Source of the DNA: Candidatus Mediterraneibacter surreyensis
GTDB taxonomy: Bacteria > Bacillota > Clostridia > Lachnospirales > Lachnospiraceae
Assembly: GCA_019118885.1 (NCBI GenBank)
Contig: DWYB01000079.1
Span: 1 to 64,000, forward strand
Reading direction: 5' to 3'
Length of the DNA stretch: 64,000 nucleotides
In this document: positions 60,254-64,000 of the stretch, in pieces
How the letters are laid out: the number at the start of each line of letters is the position of its first letter
Numbering within the stretch: position 1 is the first letter of the stretch
The notes under the pieces: generated by a model
Told to the model about the DNA's origin: nothing
What the model saw: the letters and a program-made list of their open reading frames with translations, nothing else
Database searches by the model: none
Program-made: the position numbers and the translations under genes

Positions 60254-60364
60254 ATATTAACTCTGGTCACGGGGTAATTCAAGTCATTTATAACCCGTAA
60301 ATTAACCAAAAATATAACAGGTAAGGCCGCCGGATTTTGTTAGTATTTTAAGGGGATTTATAAG
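60254..60364. promoter_or_regulatory. Bidirectional control region A
   Basis: Minus-strand promoter: TTGAAT (60,282-60,277), 17 bases, TAATAT (60,259-60,254). Plus-strand promoter: TTGTTA (60,337-60,342), 16 bases, TATAAG (60,359-60,364). The stretch is a diverged copy of region B at 61,309-61,419. TTCAAGTCATTTATAACCCG (60,278-60,297) is identical in both, flanked by GGTTAATT/AATTACC half-palindromes. Confidence 0.65.
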
Positions 60365-60391
60365 AAAAGAGAGGGCGGGAATTACCCTCTC
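60365..60391 (-). terminator. Terminator of the repressor transcript
   Basis: On the minus strand GAGAGGG and CCCTCTC pair around a 9-base loop that contains the repressor stop codon region, followed by TTTTC. Confidence 0.55.
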
Positions 60392-60594
60392 GGAAAGATA
60401 AAGATATCATAGACCTGTTGCGGAGACAGAGAATACCGCCTCGCAATCAGCCGGATGTATTTCAGATTGAACTCGCCCCGACCATTCCAGATCGTGGAAA
60501 AGTTCGGGACAGACATGCCGATGGCTCCGGCAAGGTCTTTGCACTTATCGCCGTGGGCATGCATGACTTCTTCAAGCATTGGCTTATTATACAC
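60382..60594 (-). CDS. Cro/CI-type HTH repressor
   Basis: 70 aa; start GTG 60,594, nine bases after GGGAGG on the minus strand. A longer upstream frame exists without support. Nearly the whole chain is an XRE HTH (CKDLAGAIGMSVPNFSTIWN, FNLKYIRLIARRYSLSPQQV). There is no dimerisation or cleavage domain, so it is a minimal regulator. Being on the minus strand next to the duplicated control regions, it likely governs lysogeny and transposase expression. Confidence 0.75.
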   Translation of the reverse strand: MYNKPMLEEVMHAHGDKCKDLAGAIGMSVPNFSTIWNGRGEFNLKYIRLIARRYSLSPQQVYDIFIFPRG

Positions 60595-60604
60595 AGAGAT
60601 GCAC

Positions 60605-60983
60605 CTCCCTTCATTTTTCAGAAAGAACAGATTGCCATGTCGCCTGTCGGATGCGCCCGACAGAAAGAGCGTCCGCTGATACGGCACAGCGGCCAAACCT
60701 CGTGCTTGGCTTCACATCACCAAAACCTTTCTCCGCAAAGCGGAAAACAAAGTGGACGGGTTGCACCAGGACATCGGCATCCTGCAGGATGGATACAGAA
60801 CCGTCATGGTTTTAAGGCTTTCACATTAAAAACCAGGCAAACTTGTTGGCTGACACTCAGACATGGCATTGTTCTTCGCTCCCCTCACGCTTCACACGGG
60901 AATCCGTGCTTCCTGCCTCCCGGACTTGGGACCGGGCATCGGTGGCTTAGAGCCGGGGCAGCCACGCCCCGGAGCGGAAACGA
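60605..60983 (-). ncRNA. Candidate structured RNA between peptide genes and repressor
   Basis: 379 bases with no supported gene on either strand. Minus-strand RNA has many strong stems: CTGTCGG/CCGACAG, CCGC-TTT-GCGG, CAGGA/TCCTG, GGTTTT/AAAACC, CACGG-ATT-CCGTG and GCCCCGG-type pairs. GC content is much higher than in the flanks. A 225-codon frame on the + strand has a biased, unconvincing translation. It could be a leader or trans-acting RNA. Family not recognised. Confidence 0.5.
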
Positions 60984-61079
60984 TTATCTGAAGATCAGCA
61001 GGGCCAGGCCACACACCACAACGGCCAACTCTGCGATCCGGAAGATAAGTTCCGCAATGGATAATCCTATCCGTTTCAT
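60984..61079 (-). CDS. 31-aa hydrophobic peptide
   Basis: Start ATG 61,079 behind TAGGAGG on the minus strand. MKRIGLSIAELIFRIAELAV and VVCGLALLIFR form one predicted membrane helix with basic ends. Size and shape resemble type I toxins or small phage membrane regulators, but I recognise no family. Confidence 0.55.
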   Translation of the reverse strand: MKRIGLSIAELIFRIAELAVVVCGLALLIFR

Positions 61080-61156
61080 TGACACAACCTCCTAACCTGT
61101 GGTAGAATTGTGACACCAAGGGAGAGGGGAATGAACCCTCCACCAAGGCGTCCGCC

Positions 61157-61276
61157 TTAGAAAACGATGAAGCGGATTACCGCAATCAATGTTCCGATTT
61201 CCAAGGCAAGCTGTGTGAGTGCTGCTATCACTTTGCACAGCTTTTTTATTTGCCGCTCGGCTTTTTCCAAATCCAT
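61157..61276 (-). CDS. 39-aa amphipathic/hydrophobic peptide
   Basis: Start ATG 61,276, eight bases after AAAGGAGG on the minus strand (an ATG 6 bases upstream is too close). MDLEKAERQIKKLCKVIAAL leads into TQLALEIGTLIAVIRFIVF. It lies directly after the promoter of control region B and 77 bases before the second peptide. A hairpin (AAGGCGGACGCCTT) follows its stop. Unknown role. Confidence 0.55.
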   Translation of the reverse strand: MDLEKAERQIKKLCKVIAALTQLALEIGTLIAVIRFIVF

Positions 61277-61308
61277 TGGCATGTCCTCCTTTCCTTTAGG
61301 TTGTGTGT

Positions 61309-61419
61309 ATGTTACCTTGGAAACCGGGTAAATTCAAGTCATTTATAACCCGCAAATTTACCAAAATTATAAGACCGTAAATTCCTCATTTTTGTTGGTA
61401 TCTTATCCTATTTTATAAA
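61309..61419. promoter_or_regulatory. Bidirectional control region B
   Basis: Minus-strand promoter: TTGAAT (61,337-61,332), 17 bases, TAACAT (61,314-61,309), leading to the peptides. Plus-strand promoter: TTGTTG (61,392-61,397), 16 bases, TATAAA (61,414-61,419), leading to the transposase. GGTAAATT and AATTTACC half-sites flank the 20-bp block shared with region A and overlap the minus-strand -35, a good operator position. Confidence 0.7.
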
Positions 61420-61489
61420 AAGAAAGTTATTGAATTTTATAACAAGAACACCGATAATCATAAGTACCAAAACAAGGGAGGAAGCAGGG

Positions 61490-62536
61490 ATGGGACACAT
61501 TTTTTCACATGTGACACGTTCAGACAGGATTACAATAGAAGCCATGCTAAAGGCGGGAAGCAGCCGTAAAGAAATCGCAGAGAAGATCGGGGTACATATC
61601 AGCACGATTTACCGGGAGGAAAAGAGAGGTCGCTACATCCACACAAACAGCGACCTGACTGAGGAGGAAAGGTATTCCCCGGACATCGCAGACGAAAAAT
61701 ACCGGGAGAACCTGAAAGCAAAGGGACCAGACCTCAAGATCGGAAAAGACCACAAGCTGGCAGAGTACATAGAAGACAAGATCGTGAACGAGGACTACAG
61801 CCCCGGAGCTGTCCTCGGAGAGATTAAGCAAAAGGGAATTCAGTTTGATACCACGATCAGCAAGACCACATTATACAGCTATATCGACAAGGACGTCTTC
61901 GCCGGGATTACGAACAAAGACCTCCCGGTTAAAGGAACCAGAAGAAAGAAGAATAAAAAGGTCAGAAAGACCCAGTCAAGAAAGGCGGCAGGGGACAGTA
62001 TCGAGAAACGTCCGGAGGAGATCCAGAGCCGGGAAGAATTCGGGCACTGGGAGATGGATACCGTGGTCGGCAAGAAAGGCGAGAGCAAACATAGCCTCCT
62101 GGTGCTGACAGAGAGGAAAACCAGGGAAGAGATCATCGTTCTGCTCTACGAACACACCATGGAAATGGTAGTCAAGGCGCTGGATAACCTGGAAGAAAAG
62201 TGGGGATCCTTATTCCCTCAGATTTTTAAGACCATTACTGTGGACAATGGCTCAGAGTTTTCAGACTGCAAGGGGATTGAAAAATCAACGATCGGGGAGG
62301 GCAGCAGGACAAAGGTCTACTACTGCCACCCATACAGTAGCTGGGAACGTGGAAGCAACGAGGTCACAAACCGGATGGTGCGCCGCAAGGTGCCGAAGGG
62401 AACAAACTTCGATGATCGGACAGAGGAAGACATCCAAGAAGTGGAGAACTGGATCAACAACTACCCCAGGGAACTGTTCGACTACGAGACAGCCCAGATG
62501 CAGTTTGACAGGGAACTGGAACTTCTGGTAGCATAG
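61490..62536 (+). CDS. IS30-family DDE transposase, likely the phage recombinase
   Basis: 348 aa from ATG 61,490, eight bases after AAGGGAGG. N-terminal HTH (RKEIAEKIGVHISTIYREEK), a middle DNA-binding part, and the catalytic core: D in FGHWEMDTVVGKK, D in TVDNGSEFSD and E in YSSWERGSNEVTNR. No IS-type inverted repeats flank the gene closely. It is the last gene before the element's right end and there is no other recombinase, so it probably inserts and perhaps replicates the whole phage. A captured IS is the alternative. Confidence 0.88.
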   Translation: MGHIFSHVTRSDRITIEAMLKAGSSRKEIAEKIGVHISTIYREEKRGRYIHTNSDLTEEERYSPDIADEKYRENLKAKGPDLKIGKDHKLAEYIEDKIVNEDYSPGAVLGEIKQKGIQFDTTISKTTLYSYIDKDVFAGITNKDLPVKGTRRKKNKKVRKTQSRKAAGDSIEKRPEEIQSREEFGHWEMDTVVGKKGESKHSLLVLTERKTREEIIVLLYEHTMEMVVKALDNLEEKWGSLFPQIFKTITVDNGSEFSDCKGIEKSTIGEGSRTKVYYCHPYSSWERGSNEVTNRMVRRKVPKGTNFDDRTEEDIQEVENWINNYPRELFDYETAQMQFDRELELLVA

Positions 62537-62681
62537 GGGGACAGAAAATAGAACAGAGCAAAGCAGGAAAGAAAATGGGACGTATCTGTCTATTTTTCAC
62601 AAAACGAAACAGGGAGCATTGTGCAAAACAATGAAGTGAAGTTTTGCAATAAATTTTTTGCATTTAATGCTTGACTTTTTG
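62537..62681. other. Right end of the element with repeated motifs
   Basis: This gene-free 145-bp stretch carries repeated TTTTGCA-type motifs (62,621-62,627 inverted, 62,642, 62,655) and GCATT/AATGC motifs (62,616, 62,660, 62,666) like those at the left end. They are candidate transposase-binding subsites. Confidence 0.45.
62655..62681 (-). repeat. Right terminal inverted repeat
   Basis: Reverse complement matches 14,631-14,657 at 16 of 27 ungapped positions, with TAAATGC at the same distance (15 bases) from the flanking direct repeat. Confidence 0.5.
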
Positions 62682-62697
62682 CTTTTAAGAATTTTAA
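62682..62697. repeat. Right boundary direct repeat (attR-like)
   Basis: CTTTTAAGAATTTTAA, identical to 14,615-14,630. It lies 11 bases before the -35 of the tRNA promoter, so the insertion leaves tRNA expression intact. Confidence 0.6.
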
Positions 62698-62708
62698 ACC
62701 AGAAAATA

Positions 62709-62737
62709 TTGACATACCCCGGGAAATATGGTATTTT
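62709..62737 (+). promoter_or_regulatory. tRNA promoter
   Basis: TTGACA (62,709-62,714), 17 bases, TATTTT (62,732-62,737), about 30 bases before tRNA-Ala. Confidence 0.7.
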
Positions 62738-62768
62738 ATAAAAGTTCTTATAAGAACACATTTTCCTG

Positions 62769-62840
62769 GGGGATTAGCTCAGTTGGGAGAGCGCCTGCCT
62801 TGCAAGCAGGAGGTCACGAGTTCGACTCTCGTATTCTCCA
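62769..62840 (+). tRNA. tRNA-Ala (anticodon TGC)
   Basis: Cloverleaf: acceptor GGGGATT with ATTCTCC, the D arm GCTC...GAGC, anticodon loop CTTGCAA and T arm ACGAG-TTCGACT-CTCGT. The G3-U70 pair, the alanine identity element, is present. CCA is not encoded. One acceptor mismatch (position 6). Confidence 0.95.
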
Positions 62841-62858
62841 TTCGGCTATAAGCGCTGC

Positions 62859-62918
62859 GGATAAAGGCAAATGAAAGACTATTTATTTGTGTAAATAGCT
62901 TTTCATTTGTCTTTATCC
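62859..62918 (+). other. Long hairpin between the two tRNAs
   Basis: A stem of about 27 bp with a few mismatches starts at GGATAAAGGCAAATGAAAGA and returns at CTTTTCATTTGTCTTTATCC. No T-run follows. It may guide tRNA precursor processing or be a small repeat insertion. Confidence 0.5.
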
Positions 62919-62947
62919 ATAGGGCGGAAGCTGTAATTAAATAATGG

Positions 62948-63020
62948 TCCTCCTTAGCTCAGTCGGTAGAGCATTCGGCTGTTAACCGAAGTGTCGTTGG
63001 TTCAAGTCCAACAGGGGGAG
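62948..63020 (+). tRNA. tRNA-Asn (anticodon GTT)
   Basis: Acceptor TCCTCCT with AGGGGGA, D arm GCTC...GAGC, anticodon loop CTGTTAA and T arm GTTGG-TTCAAGT-CCAAC. Discriminator G; CCA not encoded. Confidence 0.95.
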
Positions 63021-63025
63021 CTTAC

Positions 63026-63064
63026 AAAACCCGTAAATTCAATGTTTACGGGTTTTATTTTATT
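63026..63064 (+). terminator. Terminator after the tRNA pair
   Basis: AAAACCCGTAAA pairs perfectly with TTTACGGGTTTT around a 7-base loop, followed by ATTTTATT. Confidence 0.85.
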
Positions 63065-63356
63065 CTGAAAATTTCTGTGGCGTCTGTCAGAATGGTGTAT
63101 TTATCGTGTCAATCATATCACAATCGAATCGATTTTATTGACTTCCGCAATCAGACCCGTGCGACGATATGGAAAGCGGCTATTTTCATGTCGTGACAAA
63201 TAATATAAGATGGTATCTAAGCGAAGAAACTTTTAAATGATAAACCTGATTATTTTAAAAAGTGACATATCAGTTTTAAAATTATGGCATGTACTAAGAA
63301 CGGACGAGATGATAAGCTGATTTCAACAAATAAATCTTGATAGGAGGAGTAAGTGA
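63065..63356. other. Intergenic upstream of the binding-protein gene
   Basis: About 290 bases, AT-rich. A strong TAGGAGGAG ribosome site lies at 63,341-63,349. An ATCGATT/AATCGAT-type palindromic patch near 63,126 could be a LacI-family operator. No promoter with good spacing is evident. Confidence 0.35.
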
Positions 63357-64000
63357 ATGAAAAAGAAAAGATTACTGGCTGTTTTAATGGCGGCAGCAAT
63401 GACATTCTCCCTTGCGGCATGCGGATCGGGCGGCTCAGGCAATGCTTCGGGAGAAGGTGAATCAGAAAGCGGAGGAACACAGACAATTACTATGCTGGTG
63501 CAGCAATCCAGAAATTTCGATGGCTTGCAGGAGATGATTAAAAAGCTGGAAGAAGATGAAAATATTGTTATTGATGTTCAGGTTGTTCCGGATGATGAAG
63601 CTTTGAATATGATTAAGATGAAATTAAATTCCGGAGAATGCCCTGATTTGATCGATTATAATGTTCCGGCCATCTATGACATTGTGGATCCGGCTGAAAA
63701 TTTTGCTGATATGTCGGATGAAGAATGGGTAAGCAAACTGAAAATTCCGGAGAACGTGACAGCAGATGACGGCAAGATTTACGGCTTTCCATTCCTTTCT
63801 GTTCCAGGAGTGCACGGGTTCATTTACAATAAAGATGTTTTTGAACAGTGCGGCATTACAGAAGAACCTGCTACATGGGAAGAATTTCTTGATGTATGCC
63901 AGACAATTAAGGACAATGGAATAACTCCTATTCATATGCCAAAAGATTCATGGGTTCCGCAGGTTCTTATGACGGATAATTTTGCCAAAGCGCTTGGCAA
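63357..64000 (+). CDS. ABC transporter substrate-binding lipoprotein (partial)
   Basis: The gene runs off the window. 214 codons are visible. A signal peptide (MKKKRLLAVLMAAAMTFSLA) ends in the lipobox LAAC, so the protein is lipid-anchored outside the membrane. A Gly/Ser/Glu linker is followed by a family 1 sugar-binding fold (LKLNSGECPDLI-like, YGFPFLSVPGVHGFIYNKDV, EPATWEEFLDVCQTIKDNGI). The ligand is probably an oligosaccharide or monosaccharide. Confidence 0.92.
   Translation, partial: MKKKRLLAVLMAAAMTFSLAACGSGGSGNASGEGESESGGTQTITMLVQQSRNFDGLQEMIKKLEEDENIVIDVQVVPDDEALNMIKMKLNSGECPDLIDYNVPAIYDIVDPAENFADMSDEEWVSKLKIPENVTADDGKIYGFPFLSVPGVHGFIYNKDVFEQCGITEEPATWEEFLDVCQTIKDNGITPIHMPKDSWVPQVLMTDNFAKALG

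Larger units (their letters stand above)
14631..62681. mobile_element. Temperate transposable-type phage with contractile tail, IS30-family transposase and DGR
   Basis: This 48.05-kb element carries a near-complete set of early, head, contractile-tail, receptor-diversification, lysis and lysogeny genes. No tyrosine or serine integrase is visible. The only recombinase is an IS30-family DDE transposase at the right end. Both edges carry imperfect inverted repeats with TAAATGC at the same 15-base offset from a shared 16-bp direct repeat. Visible damage is confined to a frameshifted methyltransferase and a split helicase, so the prophage may be functional. Boundaries are inferred and an empty site would settle them. 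Confidence 0.7.

Noticed and set aside
60418..61095. 225-codon open frame on the + strand over the lysogeny module
   Set aside because: It runs antisense to the HTH repressor and the small peptides, has no ribosome site and a Pro/Arg/His-rich translation without a family match.
61490..62536. Transposase as a simple IS30 insertion into the phage
   Set aside because: No IS-sized inverted repeats flank the gene closely, it has a promoter in the phage-specific duplicated control region, and the matching ends lie at the borders of the whole 48-kb element. The possibility is not fully excluded.
62682..62840. tRNA-Ala as the integration target
   Set aside because: The boundary repeat lies 71 bases upstream of the tRNA and is not part of it. 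No duplicated tRNA 3' end is seen at the left border.
1..64000. CRISPR arrays
   Set aside because: No regularly spaced repeats with unique spacers were seen. The tandem repeats found are iterons (12 and 17 bp) and protein-coding CPL-7 units.

Overview
The window looks like a chromosomal segment of a gut-type Lachnospiraceae (Clostridia, Bacillota). The evidence is family-level: a split two-subunit transketolase, neighbouring DUF5711 and CvpA genes, strong AGGAGG ribosome sites, and housekeeping proteins of clostridial type. No rRNA or species marker is present, so the genus is not called.

Left chromosomal part (1-14,614), nearly all on the + strand. It holds a membrane protein of unknown role, glucose-6-phosphate isomerase, a 6-phosphofructokinase, the dnaX-ybaB-recR replication/repair cluster, a LacI-family regulator, a fructose-6-phosphate aldolase/transaldolase-like enzyme with the two transketolase halves (sugar phosphate interconversion), then a LysM membrane protein, a DUF5711 protein and a CvpA protein. 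Two inverted copies of a 162-163 bp structured repeat with 12-bp inverted ends lie at 169-330 and 14,453-14,615.

Mobile element (about 14,631-62,681, 48.05 kb). This is an apparently near-complete temperate phage with a contractile P2/Mu-type tail. It has no tyrosine or serine integrase; its last gene is an IS30-family DDE transposase. The element is bounded by 16-bp direct repeats (14,615-14,630 and 62,682-62,697), just inside which lie imperfect terminal inverted repeats with TAAATGC at exactly the same offset at both ends. I read it as a transposable phage using an IS30-type enzyme in place of an integrase. In order, + strand: a small IS30-like HTH protein and early genes (14.8-30.9 kb: SleB hydrolase, a helicase split by a methyltransferase cassette, a C5 methyltransferase interrupted at a 13-G tract, MT-A70 methyltransferase, primase-helicase, an iteron-bearing putative origin at 27.4-27.7 kb, HD and VRR-NUC proteins, an ArpU/sigma-like regulator); a regulatory/packaging gap (31.4-32.2 kb); a ParB-fused adenine methyltransferase; terminase, portal, protease and capsid (33.5-40.2 kb); connector, sheath, tube, chaperones with a -1 frameshift, tape measure and P2-like baseplate (40.2-53.6 kb); fibre genes; and lysis genes (57.6-59.9 kb).

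A diversity-generating retroelement (54.2-57.1 kb) sits in the receptor-binding position. The fibre-tip gene carries a variable repeat (55,297-55,405), followed by a GC hairpin, a template repeat (55,541-55,649) and a reverse transcriptase. Fifteen of the sixteen VR/TR differences fall at template adenines.

The right end holds a minus-strand lysogeny-like module: a 102-aa protein, a 70-aa HTH repressor, about 380 bp of probable structured RNA and two very small hydrophobic peptides. They are driven from two duplicated bidirectional control regions. After the element come tRNA-Ala(TGC), tRNA-Asn(GTT) and the start of a sugar-type ABC transporter binding lipoprotein that runs off the window.
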